A model generated the notes under the pieces. It was not told the DNA's origin and did not search any database. It saw only the letters and a program-made list of their open reading frames with translations. The translations under genes were made by a program, and so were the position numbers. From Brevibacterium pigmentatum (GTDB lineage Bacteria > Actinomycetota > Actinomycetes > Actinomycetales > Brevibacteriaceae), in assembly GCF_011617465.1 (NCBI RefSeq), contig NZ_CP050153.1:1178001-1242000 (forward strand): DNA of 64,000 bases. Direction: 5' to 3'. This document shows, piece by piece, positions 1 to 9,461 of this stretch. How positions within the stretch are numbered: the stretch's first letter is position 1; the number at the start of each line of letters is the position of its first letter.

Positions 1-334
1 CGTCCAGGTCATCGCCGGCGCTCGGCAGTCCCGTGGTGGCGATCGTGGGAAGCAGGGCAAGGTCCTTGCCGTCTACCCCGAACGCAACCGCGTCCTCGTT
101 GAGGGCGTCAACCGCGTGATCAAGCACAAGAAGGCTACGCAGACTCAGGCCGGCGGCACCGCTGGTGGCCGTGAGACCCACGAAGCCCCCATCCACGTGT
201 CCAACGTGGCGCTCGTTGATCCCAAGGACAACAAGCCCACCCGCGTCGGATACCGCGAGGAGAGCGTCGAACGCGACGGTCGCACCAAGACCATTCGGGT
301 TCGCTTCTCGCGTCGCACCGGGGAGGAGATCTGA
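1..334 (+). CDS. rplX: 50S ribosomal protein L24, 5' end outside window
   Basis: Reading frame 2 is open from the first base and ends at TGA 332-334; about 110 codons are visible. The translation carries the KOW-type core of L24 ([19 protein letters not shown], then [11 protein letters not shown]) and ends in SRRTGEEI. L24 nucleates 50S assembly on 23S rRNA. The stop overlaps the rplE start as ATGA, the coupling expected inside the spc operon. The amino end lies upstream of base 1. Confidence 0.95.
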   Translation, partial: VQVIAGARQSRGGDRGKQGKVLAVYPERNRVLVEGVNRVIKHKKATQTQAGGTAGGRETHEAPIHVSNVALVDPKDNKPTRVGYREESVERDGRTKTIRVRFSRRTGEEI

Positions 335-903
335 TGACGGAAACAACCACCAGCCGTCCCGCACCGCGTCTCAAGCAGATTTACCGCGAAGAGATCGTTG
401 CGAAGCTGCAGGAAGAGTTCAACTACGCCAACCCCATGCAGGTTCCCGGACTGACCAAGGTCGTCGTGAACATGGGTGTGGGTGACGCAGCACGCGATTC
501 CAAGATGATCGAAGGCGCGATCAACGACCTGACTCTGATCACCGGTCAGAAGCCCGTCGTGACCCGTGCCCGCAAGTCCATCGCACAGTTCAAGCTGCGC
601 GAGGGTCAGCCCATCGGCGCTCACGTCACCATGCGCGGAGCCCGGATGTGGGAGTTCATCGACCGCGTCATCACTCTGGCACTGCCGCGTATCCGCGACT
701 TCCGCGGACTCTCGGATCGTCAGTTCGACGGAAACGGTAACTACACCTTCGGCCTCACGGAGCAGTCCATGTTCCATGAGATCGACCAGGACCGGATCGA
801 CCGCGTCCGCGGTATGGATATCACCGTCGTCACCACCGCGGCAACCGACGATGAGGGACGTGCACTGCTGCGTCACCTCGGGTTCCCGTTCAAGCAAAAA
901 TAA
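334..903 (+). CDS. rplE: 50S ribosomal protein L5
   Basis: 189 codons, normal for L5, which contacts 5S rRNA in the central protuberance. Recognisable stretches are [16 protein letters not shown] near residue 35 and [21 protein letters not shown] near residue 70. GAGGAG lies just before the ATG, which overlaps the rplX stop. The next gene is rpsH; the type-Z S14 gene that often sits between them is missing (only 67 bases separate rplE from rpsH). Confidence 0.97.
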   Translation: MTETTTSRPAPRLKQIYREEIVAKLQEEFNYANPMQVPGLTKVVVNMGVGDAARDSKMIEGAINDLTLITGQKPVVTRARKSIAQFKLREGQPIGAHVTMRGARMWEFIDRVITLALPRIRDFRGLSDRQFDGNGNYTFGLTEQSMFHEIDQDRIDRVRGMDITVVTTAATDDEGRALLRHLGFPFKQK

Positions 904-970
904 TCGCTACGTTGCAGGTCCAAGCACAGTATGTGGGCGGAAACCGTAACGAGGAAGGGCAAGTGCCCAA

Positions 971-1369
971 ATGACAATGACTGATCCAGTCGCAGATATG
1001 CTTACGCGTCTGCGCAACGCCAACTCGGCTTATCACGAGGACGTCAGCATGCCGTTCTCGAAGCTCAAGTCGAACATCGCCGAGATCCTCAAGACCGAGG
1101 GCTACATCACCGGCTGGAGCGTCGAAGACGCCGAAGTCGGCAAGACGCTGCTCCTGGACCTGAAGTTCGGACCCAACCGGGAACGTTCGATCGCCGGCCT
1201 GCGCCGTGTGTCGAAGCCGGGGCTGCGCGTCTACGCGAAGTCCACGAACCTGCCCAAGGTTCTCGGCGGCCTCGGCATCGCCATCCTGTCGACCTCGTCA
1301 GGTCTCCTGACGGACCGTCAGGCCGCCAAGAAGGGTGTGGGTGGGGAAGTCCTCGCCTACGTCTGGTAA
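971..1369 (+). CDS. rpsH: 30S ribosomal protein S8
   Basis: 132 codons, the usual length. It begins [21 protein letters not shown] and contains the C-terminal [26 protein letters not shown] typical of S8, which binds helix 21 of 16S rRNA and in many bacteria also represses its own operon. A second ATG two codons downstream is possible. A purine-rich AGGAAGGG precedes the start. Member of the spc operon. Confidence 0.97.
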   Translation: MTMTDPVADMLTRLRNANSAYHEDVSMPFSKLKSNIAEILKTEGYITGWSVEDAEVGKTLLLDLKFGPNRERSIAGLRRVSKPGLRVYAKSTNLPKVLGGLGIAILSTSSGLLTDRQAAKKGVGGEVLAYVW

Positions 1370-1386
1370 AGGAAGGAGAGAAGAAC

Positions 1387-1923
1387 ATGTCACGTATTGG
1401 CAAGAACCCGATCTCCGTTCCCAGCGGCGTCGAGGTCAAGGTCGACGGCCAGGATGTCGCCGTCAAGGGACCTAAGGGCGAACTGTCCGTCACCATCGCC
1501 GAGCCGATCACCGTATCGCTCGAAGACGGTGTCATCACAGTGGCCCGTCCGGACGAAGAGCGCGAATCGCGTTCGCTGCACGGACTGTCCCGCACGCTCA
1601 TCAACAACATGATCGTCGGTGTGACCGATGGCTACTCCAAGGCCCTCGAGATCGTCGGAACCGGTTACCGTGTCCTGGCCAAGGGATCGAACCTCGAGTT
1701 CGCCCTCGGCTACAGCCACCCGATCGTCGTCGAACCGCCGGAGGGAATCTCCTTCAGCGTCGACGGTCAGACCAAGGTCGCTGTCCACGGAATCGACAAG
1801 CAGCTCGTCGGTGAGACCGCTGCGAACATCCGGAAGCTGCGCAAGCCTGAGCCTTACAAGGGCAAGGGTGTGCGCTACGCCGGCGAAATCGTCCGTCGCA
1901 AGGTCGGAAAGGCTGGTAAGTAA
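1387..1923 (+). CDS. rplF: 50S ribosomal protein L6
   Basis: 178 codons. Starts [17 protein letters not shown] and ends with the conserved [18 protein letters not shown] region and a basic tail. L6 lies near the factor-binding stalk of the 50S subunit. AAGGAGAG sits before the ATG, and rplR begins two bases after the stop. Confidence 0.97.
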   Translation: MSRIGKNPISVPSGVEVKVDGQDVAVKGPKGELSVTIAEPITVSLEDGVITVARPDEERESRSLHGLSRTLINNMIVGVTDGYSKALEIVGTGYRVLAKGSNLEFALGYSHPIVVEPPEGISFSVDGQTKVAVHGIDKQLVGETAANIRKLRKPEPYKGKGVRYAGEIVRRKVGKAGK

Positions 1924-1925
1924 AG

Positions 1926-2306
1926 ATGGCCTTTGGCAAGAAGGAAAGCTACGGCAAGGGCAGGGCAGCTGCTCGCAAGCGTCGTCACGCTCGACTGCGC
2001 AAGCATGTCAGCGGTACGACCGAGCGCCCGCGCCTGTCAGTGACTCGCTCTACGCGCCACGTCTTCGTCCAGGTCATCGACGACACCGTCGGCAAGACCC
2101 TGGTCTCGGCCTCCACCATGGAAGCCGATCTGCGGACATTCGAAGGCGATAAGACCGGCAAGGCCCGCAAGGTGGGCGAGCTGGTTGCTCAGCGTGCAAA
2201 GGACGCCGGTATCGAATCCGTCGTCTTCGACCGCGGAGGCAATGCCTACCACGGCCGTGTGCAGGCAATCGCCGAAGGTGCCCGTGAAGGAGGATTGGCC
2301 CTATGA
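1926..2306 (+). CDS. rplR: 50S ribosomal protein L18
   Basis: 126 codons. The basic N-terminus is followed by [18 protein letters not shown] and a C-terminal [23 protein letters not shown], both typical of L18, which binds 5S rRNA together with L5. Starts two bases after the rplF stop and overlaps the rpsE start by four bases, so all three are probably translated in a coupled way. Confidence 0.97.
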   Translation: MAFGKKESYGKGRAAARKRRHARLRKHVSGTTERPRLSVTRSTRHVFVQVIDDTVGKTLVSASTMEADLRTFEGDKTGKARKVGELVAQRAKDAGIESVVFDRGGNAYHGRVQAIAEGAREGGLAL

Positions 2307-2986
2307 GCACTGAAGAGAACAAGGAACAGCAGGCAGCTGCTGAAACCCGTACCGACAACAGCGGTGATCGTTCCCCCCGTGGCCGCGGCCAGGGTGGACA
2401 GGGCGGTCAGGGTCGCGGACGCGGCGAAGGCCGTGGACGCGGCGGTCGCAACGACCGTGAAGACAAGAACCAGTTCATCGAACACGTCATCACGATCAAC
2501 CGTGTGTCGAAGGTCGTCAAGGGTGGACGTCGGTTCTCCTTCACGGCTCTCGTCGTGGTCGGTGACGGCGACGGTATGGTCGGCATGGGCTACGGCAAGG
2601 CGAAGGAAGTTCCTGCCGCCATCGCCAAGGGTGTCGAGGAAGCGAAGAAGAACTTCTTCCGCGTTCCCCGCATCCAGAAGACCATTCCGCACCCGGTCCA
2701 GGGCGAGGAAGCCGCAGGCGTCGTCCTGCTGCGTCCGGCTGCTCCCGGTACCGGTGTCATCGCCGGTGGACCCGTTCGTGCGGTCCTCGATGCGGCAGGC
2801 GTCCAGGACGTTCTGTCCAAGTCGCTGGGCTCGGCGAACGCGATCAACATCGTGCACGCCGCGATCACCGCACTGAAGGGCCTTGAGCGTCCGGAAGAGG
2901 TTGCGGCTCGCCGTGGCCTGCCCGTCGACGAGGTTGCTCCGCACGCACTGCTGCGAGCAGCTGCTGAAAGTGGGGCGAAGTCCTGA
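2303..2986 (+). CDS. rpsE: 30S ribosomal protein S5 with RG-rich N-terminal extension
   Basis: 227 codons, longer than the roughly 165 residues of E. coli S5. The extra length is an N-terminal arm: residues 1-23 are polar and 24-49 are an Arg/Gly/Gln-rich run. The ordinary S5 domains follow ([20 protein letters not shown] near residue 60 and [19 protein letters not shown] toward the end). S5 helps ensure decoding accuracy near the mRNA entry channel; the arm may add RNA contacts (inference). ATGA overlap with rplR and a one-base overlap with rpmD. Confidence 0.96.
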   Translation: MSTEENKEQQAAAETRTDNSGDRSPRGRGQGGQGGQGRGRGEGRGRGGRNDREDKNQFIEHVITINRVSKVVKGGRRFSFTALVVVGDGDGMVGMGYGKAKEVPAAIAKGVEEAKKNFFRVPRIQKTIPHPVQGEEAAGVVLLRPAAPGTGVIAGGPVRAVLDAAGVQDVLSKSLGSANAINIVHAAITALKGLERPEEVAARRGLPVDEVAPHALLRAAAESGAKS

Positions 2987-3168
2987 TGGCAAAGCTCAAG
3001 ATTACTCAGCGCAAGTCCGCAATCGGATACCGTCAGAGCCAGCGCGACACGCTGCGTTCGCTCGGTCTCAAGCGGACCAACGACGTTGTGGTGCAGGAAG
3101 ATCGCCCCGAGATCCGGGGAATGATCAACGCTGTCCGCCACATCGTGACTGTGGAAGAGGTCGATTGA
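2986..3168 (+). CDS. rpmD: 50S ribosomal protein L30
   Basis: 60 codons, the normal small size. Translation starts [17 protein letters not shown] and ends [15 protein letters not shown], the standard bacterial L30 pattern. The A of its ATG is the last base of the rpsE TGA, and rplO starts one base after its stop. Confidence 0.96.
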   Translation: MAKLKITQRKSAIGYRQSQRDTLRSLGLKRTNDVVVQEDRPEIRGMINAVRHIVTVEEVD

Positions 3169-3169
3169 T

Positions 3170-3622
3170 ATGTCGAACAACGACTCGCTGAAGCTGCATG
3201 ATCTGCGCCCTGCTCCCGGAGCCAAGACCGCCAAGACCCGCGTGGGTCGCGGTGAGGCTTCGAAGGGTAAGACGGCCGGACGCGGAACCAAGGGCACGAA
3301 GGCTCGTTACCAGGTTCCGCACGGCTTCGAGGGTGGCCAGACGCCGATGCACATGCGTCTGCCGAAGCTGCGTGGATTCAAGAACCCCGCCAAGGTGGAG
3401 TTCCAGGTTGTCAACCTCGACAAGCTGTCCAGCCTGTTTCCCGAGGGCGGAGACGTCACCGTCGCCGATCTCGTGGAGAAGGGCGCTGTGCGCGCAAAGC
3501 AGCCCGTCAAGGTTCTCGGCACCGGTGAGATCACCGTGGCTCTGAACATCACTGCAGACAAGTTCTCCGGCTCAGCAGCTGAGAAGATCAAGGCTGCAGG
3601 CGGAAGCGCCAACGAGGCTTGA
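3170..3622 (+). CDS. rplO: 50S ribosomal protein L15
   Basis: 150 codons. Contains [20 protein letters not shown] and the Gly-rich [21 protein letters not shown] signature of L15, a late 50S assembly protein. Last ribosomal gene of this block; two hairpins follow before secY, so expression of secY-adk-map may be partly separated from the ribosomal genes. Confidence 0.97.
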   Translation: MSNNDSLKLHDLRPAPGAKTAKTRVGRGEASKGKTAGRGTKGTKARYQVPHGFEGGQTPMHMRLPKLRGFKNPAKVEFQVVNLDKLSSLFPEGGDVTVADLVEKGAVRAKQPVKVLGTGEITVALNITADKFSGSAAEKIKAAGGSANEA

Positions 3623-3623
3623 T

Positions 3624-3641
3624 CCGTTCCATTCGGAACGG
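3624..3641 (+). other. Short hairpin after rplO
   Basis: Seven-base-pair stem CCGTTCC/GGAACGG with a four-base loop directly after the rplO stop. There is no T-run, so it may stabilise the mRNA end or act with the larger hairpin at 3661. Confidence 0.4.
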
Positions 3642-3660
3642 GTTCCCGGCTTCAACGCCT

Positions 3661-3696
3661 GAAAGGGGGCGGTCATTTCGGTGGCCGCCCCCTTTC
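3661..3696 (+). terminator. Hairpin between rplO and secY
   Basis: A 15-bp stem (GAAAGGGGGCGGTCA pairs with TGGCCGCCCCCTTTC, one G-U pair) and a six-base loop. There is no clear U-tract after it, as is common for actinobacterial terminators. It could terminate or attenuate transcription before secY. The remainder of the 304-bp gap (3697-3926) shows no gene. Confidence 0.6.
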
Positions 3697-3926
3697 TGCA
3701 TCCCGTGGAACTGAGACAGAGATCATCCGTGAGCAGTCCGATGGCAGCTCGACCACCGCCCGCGAGCGCTGCGATGTCGCCCGGAACACGGCCTGAAAGG
3801 TCTCCGCATCGGGCTTCGCCGGTTTCGGACTGGAGGGCATACCCTGGTAGTCTTTTGCAGGTATTTGTCTCAATCGCCAGGTCGCGACCACGACTCTGAC
3901 TTTTCATCCCCCAACGAGGAGGACGC

Positions 3927-5228
3927 TTGATCGGCGCAATCCGGAGGGCCTTCAGAACGCCCGACTTGAGGAAGAAACTCCTCTTCACCCTGGGCATTCT
4001 TGTCATCTTCCGACTCGGCTCGTTCATTCCCTCGCCTGGTATCGATTACACCAAGGTGCAGGAATGCGTGGCTTCGCCTCAGCTCAATGAGGGCGGATTC
4101 GCCATGATCAACCTCTTCAGCGGCGGCGCGCTGCTGCAGCTGTCGATTTTTGCTCTGGGCATCATGCCCTACATCACCGCGAGCATCATCGTCCAGCTCC
4201 TGCGAGTGGTCATTCCTCGCTTCGAAGCGCTCCACAAGGAAGGCGCCTCCGGTCAGGCGAAGCTGACTCAGTACACTCGCTACCTCACCATCGGCCTCGC
4301 GGTCCTCAACTCGACGACTCTCGTCGCGACTGTCCGCTCCGGCGCACTGTTCGGCAATGTCGAAGGCTGCCAGGACCTCATCGCCAATGACACCTGGTGG
4401 GGCATCGCCGTCCTCGTCCTCACGCTGACCGCAGGCACCGGCCTGATCATGTGGCTGGGCGAACAGATCACCGAGCATGGCGTCGGGAACGGAATGTCGC
4501 TGCTCATCTTCACCTCCGTCGCCTCCGCCTTCCCGTCCTCGCTCGGCGCGATCTTCCGTGAGCAGGGCGTCGACATCTTCCTCATCGTCATGGCCGTCGG
4601 TCTCGTTCTCGTCGCTCTCGTCGTCTTCGTCGAGCAGTCGCAGCGCAGGATTCCCGTCCAGTACGCCAAGCGCATGGTGGGCCGTCGGATGTTCGGCGGA
4701 ACCTCGACCTATATCCCGATCAAGGTGAACATGGCCGGTGTCATCCCCGTCATCTTCGCCTCTTCGGTTCTCTACCTGCCGAGCCTGATCTCGCAGTTCT
4801 TCGATCCCGAGTCGAAGTGGGTCGAATGGATCAACACCTACTTCACCCGCGGTGATCACCCGATCTACATCACCGTGTACGCACTGCTGACGATCTTCTT
4901 CGCTTACTTCTACGTGGCCATCACCTTCAATCCTGAAGAGGTCGCGGACAATATGAAGAAGTACGGCGGCTTCATCCCCGGCATCCGTGCCGGTCGCCCG
5001 ACTGCCGAATACCTCAGCTTCGTACTCAGCCGCATCAACTTCCCCGGCTCGCTCTACCTTGCCTTCGTGGCCCTCATCCCGCTGATTGCACTGGTGCTCA
5101 TCAACGCCAACCAGAACTTCCCGTTCGGCGGCACCTCCCTGCTCATCGTCGTCGGCGTCGGCCTCGAAACGGTCAAGCAGATCGACGCGCAGATGCAGCA
5201 GCGCCACTATGAGGGCCTGCTGCGCTGA
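3927..5228 (+). CDS. secY: Preprotein translocase subunit SecY
   Basis: 433 codons, the usual size, with ten hydrophobic segments. SecY is the membrane channel of the Sec translocon. Clear SecY text includes FRLGSFIPSPGIDY near the start, ALGIMPYITASIIVQLL and GMSLLIFTSVASAFPSSLG. The start is a TTG at 3927 preceded by GAGGAGG four bases upstream; no closer ATG gives a full first helix. Followed by adk and map, the standard order. Confidence 0.97.
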   Translation: MIGAIRRAFRTPDLRKKLLFTLGILVIFRLGSFIPSPGIDYTKVQECVASPQLNEGGFAMINLFSGGALLQLSIFALGIMPYITASIIVQLLRVVIPRFEALHKEGASGQAKLTQYTRYLTIGLAVLNSTTLVATVRSGALFGNVEGCQDLIANDTWWGIAVLVLTLTAGTGLIMWLGEQITEHGVGNGMSLLIFTSVASAFPSSLGAIFREQGVDIFLIVMAVGLVLVALVVFVEQSQRRIPVQYAKRMVGRRMFGGTSTYIPIKVNMAGVIPVIFASSVLYLPSLISQFFDPESKWVEWINTYFTRGDHPIYITVYALLTIFFAYFYVAITFNPEEVADNMKKYGGFIPGIRAGRPTAEYLSFVLSRINFPGSLYLAFVALIPLIALVLINANQNFPFGGTSLLIVVGVGLETVKQIDAQMQQRHYEGLLR

Positions 5229-5277
5229 TTCGACCGGACGCTGACGTACAGCGGACATCCCATTGGAAGGACACCTT

Positions 5278-5844
5278 ATGAGTTCACGCATCATCCTGAT
5301 CGGCCCTCCCGGCGCCGGCAAGGGCACCCAGGCCGCACGCCTGTCCGAGGCGCTCGGCGTCCCGGCCATCTCGACCGGAGACATCTTCCGGGCGAACGTG
5401 AAGGGCGAGACCGAACTGGGCAAACTGGCCAAACGCTATATGGACGCCGGAGAGTACGTTCCCGATGAGGTGACGAACTCCATGGTTGCCGACCGTCTGG
5501 CACAGGATGATGCTGCCGTTGGTTTCCTCCTCGACGGATACCCTCGCACCAGCGCCCAGGTCGATGAGCTCGACCGGATCCTCGCAGCTGAGGACAAAGC
5601 CATCGAACATGTCGTCGAACTCACGGCCGACACCGACGAGGTCGTCGCTCGTCTGCTCGCCCGTGCTCAGACCGAGGGGCGCAGCGATGACAGCGAAGAC
5701 GTCATCCGCCACCGCCTCGATGTCTACGAAGAGCAGACGCAGCCGCTGACCGATATCTACCGCAGCCGCGGTCTGCTGCGTCAGGTCGACGGACTGGGCG
5801 AAGTCAACGACATCACCGAACGCATCCTGTCGACCATTCGATGA
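5278..5844 (+). CDS. adk: Adenylate kinase (short type)
   Basis: 188 codons from the ATG at 5278, which has GGAAGG 7 bases upstream; a TTG at 5263 would add five residues but lies on the ribosome-binding site. Catalyses ATP + AMP = 2 ADP. The P-loop GPPGAGKGTQ is at residues 8-17 and the AMP-binding LLDGYPRT follows. The lid is short and has no zinc-binding cysteines, as in other actinobacteria. The stop overlaps the map start (ATGA). Confidence 0.97.
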   Translation: MSSRIILIGPPGAGKGTQAARLSEALGVPAISTGDIFRANVKGETELGKLAKRYMDAGEYVPDEVTNSMVADRLAQDDAAVGFLLDGYPRTSAQVDELDRILAAEDKAIEHVVELTADTDEVVARLLARAQTEGRSDDSEDVIRHRLDVYEEQTQPLTDIYRSRGLLRQVDGLGEVNDITERILSTIR

Positions 5845-6677
5845 TCTTCGGACCACGTATCGAGCTGAAGACTCCCGCGGAGCTTGAGCTTATGCATCGG
5901 GCCGGGCAGCTGACACGAAATGTGCTCTCAGCGGCCCGGTCCGCGGCAGTTCCCGGGGCCACCACCGCCGAGGTGGACGCCGCCGCCGAAGCCGTCATCG
6001 ACTCCGCCGGCGCCCGCTCGAACTTCAAGGGCTATCAGGGATTCCCCGCTGTCGTGTGCATCTCCGTGAACGAGGAGATCGTCCACGGCATCCCGGGTTC
6101 CCGTGTCCTCGAAGCCGGCGACATCGTCTCGATCGACGGCGGCGCAATCGTCGAAGGATTCCACGGGGACTCGGCTCTGACGATGATCGTCGGAGGCGAC
6201 GACGCCGGCACTGCCGCCGACCGTGAGCTCTCATCCGCTACCGAGGCGGCGATGTGGGCCGGCATCGCCGCATTCGCAACCGGTACGAAGGTCAGCGATA
6301 TCGGCGATGCCATCGATGACTTCGTCTCCGAGTCCTACCCTCATCTGGGCCTCGTCGAAGAGTTCACCGGCCACGGCATCGGCACCTCCATGCATATGGC
6401 TCCCGAGGTGCTCAACTACCGTGCACGCTCGAACGGCCCGAAGATCAAGCCTGGAATGTGCCTGGCGATCGAACCGATGCTCACCACCGGAGGAGCGGAC
6501 ACACGCACGCTCTCCGACGACTGGACGGTCGTCACAGCGGATGGCTCACGGGCGAGCCACTGGGAACACAGCGTGGCTCGCCACGATGGGGGAGTCTGGG
6601 TACTCACAGCCGCCGACGGGGGAGCGGCCGGGCTGGCGCCGTTCGGAATCACTCCCGTGCCTCCGAAGGGCGTCTGA
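5841..6677 (+). CDS. map: Methionine aminopeptidase, type I
   Basis: 278 codons. Removes the initiator methionine from nascent proteins. The pita-bread metal-binding residues are visible: Asp in SIDGG and in FHGDSAL, His in EFTGHGIGTSMH, Glu in AIEPM, and Glu in WEHSVA. Translationally coupled to adk by a four-base overlap, and the last gene of the secY-adk-map group. Confidence 0.96.
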   Translation: MIFGPRIELKTPAELELMHRAGQLTRNVLSAARSAAVPGATTAEVDAAAEAVIDSAGARSNFKGYQGFPAVVCISVNEEIVHGIPGSRVLEAGDIVSIDGGAIVEGFHGDSALTMIVGGDDAGTAADRELSSATEAAMWAGIAAFATGTKVSDIGDAIDDFVSESYPHLGLVEEFTGHGIGTSMHMAPEVLNYRARSNGPKIKPGMCLAIEPMLTTGGADTRTLSDDWTVVTADGSRASHWEHSVARHDGGVWVLTAADGGAAGLAPFGITPVPPKGV

Positions 6678-6712
6678 GGGGAGCACCCGGGGGATGCGCC
6701 CGAGGGGAGGAT

Positions 6713-6952
6713 TCAGGTCGCCGGCATCTGCCGTCTCAAAGCAGACCTGCCGACGAAGTAGACTGCGGCAAATGTTCCGGATGCCGCCATCAGCCCGAGT
6801 GCGAACATCCACGTCGCGGTCTCGGCGATGGTGAATCCGAAGATCTGGAATGCGCAGAAGGCGATGAAGGCCGTGATGGCTCCCGCCAGCAGTCCGGATG
6901 TGCGGGACATCTGGTACGCGCGCTGATCGATTGAGTGCTTCTCGTCATCCAT
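6713..6952 (-). CDS. Small two-helix membrane protein of unknown function
   Basis: 79 codons. Two hydrophobic segments (about residues 20-40 and 45-66) follow a charged N-terminus (MDDEKHSIDQRAYQ) and end in a basic RSALRRQMP tail. GAGGAG lies upstream of the ATG on the minus strand, which supports the start. No known family recognised. It converges with map and diverges from the PaaX-type regulator. Confidence 0.7.
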   Translation of the reverse strand: MDDEKHSIDQRAYQMSRTSGLLAGAITAFIAFCAFQIFGFTIAETATWMFALGLMAASGTFAAVYFVGRSALRRQMPAT

Positions 6953-7018
6953 GTCGTGGCTCCTCGTCGCGTCGCTGCGATCTCGGTTCTGTCGGCACCG
7001 ATCCTTGTGTTTTCACGG

Positions 7019-7024
7019 TAGGAT
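7019..7024 (+). promoter_or_regulatory. -10 element of a leaderless promoter (PaaX-type gene)
   Basis: TAGGAT ends six bases before the ATG at 7031 and no ribosome-binding site is present, so transcription probably starts at the initiator codon. Confidence 0.6.
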
Positions 7025-7030
7025 CTGGCC

Positions 7031-7915
7031 ATGACGAGTGTCCACGATGTCCCGAAACGTCGGACAGATGTGGGTGATCGGTATCGGATGACACGGATCG
7101 CCTTCGACGTGATCTCCGCTTTCGGGTGTCTGCAGGCGAGCGGGCTGCCGGGGCCCGTCATCGTCCGTGTGCTTGCTGAACACGGGTATTCGTCCTCCAG
7201 CGTACACAATCAGCTCGTGCGGATGGTCCAACGAGGCATCATCGGCAGCGAACGGGTGGGGCGGGTCTCCGTCTACCGGCTGAGCGAACACATCCTCTCG
7301 GATTTCGGCGATATCGCCGGTGATCACGTGTTTCCCGAGTACGAGGGGCGCTTCCACACCGTTGTGTATTCCGTTCGGGAAGCCGAGCGTGGGCTGCGGG
7401 ACCGACTGCAGTACATCGCCCGGAGCCTGGGATACAGGCAGCTTCGACCGGGAATCCTCATCGGCTTCGCTGACCGAAGCACTCACCTCACGGCGCTTCT
7501 GCCCGAGATGCCCGGTTCCTGCTGGTCTGAAGCGGGAGAGCTGACACCTGATTCCATCGCGGCCGCCCGCAGAATGACGACGCGTGCGTTCGAGCTCGAC
7601 GCCGCCCTCGCCCAGCTGCCTCCGATCGAGCAGCGCATGAACGTACTGAGTCCCGGCGGATCAGCCCCGGGCACCGGATGCCCAGGGCTGAGCCTGAGAG
7701 GCTTCTTCGACTTGTACTTCGATGTCGCCCGCGCTGTGATGAGCCACCCGCTGCTGCCCGAGGCCCTTGTCGAGGGCAGTCAGCCGGCCGTGCGGTTCCG
7801 TGCTCTGATGCGGCAGTGCAACCTCGAATACTATCTGCGCTTCGATCAGCAGATCCGTGAGTGTGCGGGAGCCAGCTCTTCGTTCGACCTCATCGAGTGG
7901 CTGCCTGAGCGCTGA
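7031..7915 (+). CDS. PaaX-family transcriptional regulator
   Basis: 294 codons. An N-terminal winged-helix region (residues 15-75, with SSSSVHNQLVRMVQRGII as recognition-helix area) is followed by a PaaX-like central domain (FHTVVYSVREAERGLRDRLQYIARSLGYRQLRPGILIG) and an effector-binding C-terminal part. PaaX proteins repress aromatic or amino-acid degradation genes and respond to acyl-CoA ligands such as phenylacetyl-CoA. Here it is not beside a paa cluster; its target is unknown. It converges with the malY-like gene. Confidence 0.82.
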   Translation: MTSVHDVPKRRTDVGDRYRMTRIAFDVISAFGCLQASGLPGPVIVRVLAEHGYSSSSVHNQLVRMVQRGIIGSERVGRVSVYRLSEHILSDFGDIAGDHVFPEYEGRFHTVVYSVREAERGLRDRLQYIARSLGYRQLRPGILIGFADRSTHLTALLPEMPGSCWSEAGELTPDSIAAARRMTTRAFELDAALAQLPPIEQRMNVLSPGGSAPGTGCPGLSLRGFFDLYFDVARAVMSHPLLPEALVEGSQPAVRFRALMRQCNLEYYLRFDQQIRECAGASSSFDLIEWLPER

Positions 7916-7947
7916 GCCGCCGAAAGGTGACGGACTCGGGCCGCAAT

Positions 7948-9093
7948 TCAGAGGATCCGGGCGATCCTCTTGACCGCCTCGGTGAGCAGGGGACGGGGGA
8001 GGGCGAAGTTGAACCGGATATGCCCGGCCCCGACCTCACCGCACAGCCGCCCTTCGGTCACGGCCACCTCGGCGCGGGATCGGATGCGATCGGACAGACC
8101 GGACTCCAAGCCGTAGCCGCGCAGATCCAGCCACGCCAGATAGGTGCCTTCCGGTTCGATATAGGCGGCGTTCGGCAGCAGTGAGCCGACGAGATCGGTG
8201 AAGTGGTCACGATTGCCCTTGAGGTAGCCGTTGACCTCGCTCAGCCAGTCGCCGCCACGGGTATACGCCGCCGTGGTCGCGAGGATCCCCGGGTTGGAGG
8301 CAGCACCGGAGACGAACTGTCCCTTCTTCGCCCAGATCTCGCGGTCAGCGGGGGAAGTGAGGATGAGCTGAGCGCATTTGAGACCGGGGATGTTGAAGGC
8401 CTTCGACGCTGCCGTCGCGGTGGCCGTGTGGGCGGCGGTCGCCTCGGTGAGTGTGGCATAGGGGATGTGCCGCGCGGGGGCATAGATGACGGGCGCGTGG
8501 ATCTCATCGGAGAACACCCGGGCGCCGGCCGCCTCGATGACGTCGGCGAGGGCGATCAGCTCGGCCTCCGTGTAGACCTTGCCGATGGGATTATGCGGGT
8601 TGCACAGGACGAACGTCGCGCCGGGAGTCAAGGCAGCGGCGATGGCATCGAGGTCGAGGGACCATCCGGTCTCCGACCGCAGCATCGGGACTTCGATGAG
8701 CTCGCGTCCCGTTACGCGCGCGAGGTCGAAGAACGGCATATAGGCCGGAGTCGGCAGCACGATCGGAGTGTCGGCCGGGGTGAGATGGGTGAGCACGCCG
8801 AGGAACGCGGCGAGCACATCACTGGCCGGTTCGATGTGGCCGACGGGGATCCGCCAGCCGAAGCGCTCGGAGCAGAAGCTCGAAGTCGCGGTTCGCAGAT
8901 CGGCGACGGCATCGGCGGGAGCATAGCCGTAGAGGTCGCGCTCGTCGACGGTCTGCAGCGCCTGACGCACAGCGGGGGCGACCCCGAAGTCCATCTCGGC
9001 GATGAAGGCGCCGATGGAGCCGGGGAACGACGACCACTTGCGGCCGCCCTTCGCGACCAGGGATTCCTCGGTGATGGCATCGAAATCGGACAT
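7948..9093 (-). CDS. MalY/PatB-type PLP-dependent C-S lyase or aminotransferase
   Basis: 381 codons, fold-type I aminotransferase. NPHNPIG at 165-171, SDEIHA at 195-200 and the PLP lysine in SKAFNIPG (Lys231) match the MalY/PatB subgroup, which cleaves cystathionine or cysteine conjugates to thiol, ammonia and pyruvate. In cheese-type brevibacteria such lyases may contribute to volatile thiol formation (inference). Minus-strand GAGGAG precedes the ATG. Not the methionine gamma-lyase family. Confidence 0.88.
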   Translation of the reverse strand: MSDFDAITEESLVAKGGRKWSSFPGSIGAFIAEMDFGVAPAVRQALQTVDERDLYGYAPADAVADLRTATSSFCSERFGWRIPVGHIEPASDVLAAFLGVLTHLTPADTPIVLPTPAYMPFFDLARVTGRELIEVPMLRSETGWSLDLDAIAAALTPGATFVLCNPHNPIGKVYTEAELIALADVIEAAGARVFSDEIHAPVIYAPARHIPYATLTEATAAHTATATAASKAFNIPGLKCAQLILTSPADREIWAKKGQFVSGAASNPGILATTAAYTRGGDWLSEVNGYLKGNRDHFTDLVGSLLPNAAYIEPEGTYLAWLDLRGYGLESGLSDRIRSRAEVAVTEGRLCGEVGAGHIRFNFALPRPLLTEAVKRIARIL

Positions 9094-9461
9094 CTCTGTA
9101 CTCCTCTTCGGGGACTGCGTCGGGTGCGGTTCTCACGCTAGCAGTCGGGGCGCGGAAGGTGGGGTGAGTCCGTCGTCAGAGGTCATGGGAACGGAGGGCC
9201 GCCTCGGCGAAGATGGGATTGTAAGGGACTTCACGCTGAGAAGCGAACACCGTGTGGAAGAATCTTTCTCCGTAGTGTAGGGTTGATGATTGGTCTGTTC
9301 TCATTCAACTCACCCTTTTTCAGATGTGGGCGGCTTCTGCCATCCACTTCTTTTCATGTGGTGACGAGGACTGCAGGCCGAGGGGTCACCGGCATTGAGT
9401 CGGTGATACACGATTACGTCGAACGCGAAGGTTTCGCGGGAATACGAGGTTAGCGAACGAT
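9094..9461 (+). promoter_or_regulatory. 368-bp gene-free leader and promoter region of the infA operon
   Basis: No convincing gene on either strand. It separates divergent malY-like and infA genes and must hold the promoter of infA-rplQ. A possible -10 is TAGGGT at 9278-9283 with a weak GTGGAA 18 bases upstream; the long untranslated leader would fit a regulated translation-factor operon. A CCGCCTCGG motif lies at 9199-9207. Confidence 0.4.

Noticed and set aside
3870..5432. A 520-residue minus-strand frame opposite secY and adk
   Set aside because: secY and adk are certain; the frame is Asp/Glu-rich shadow text.
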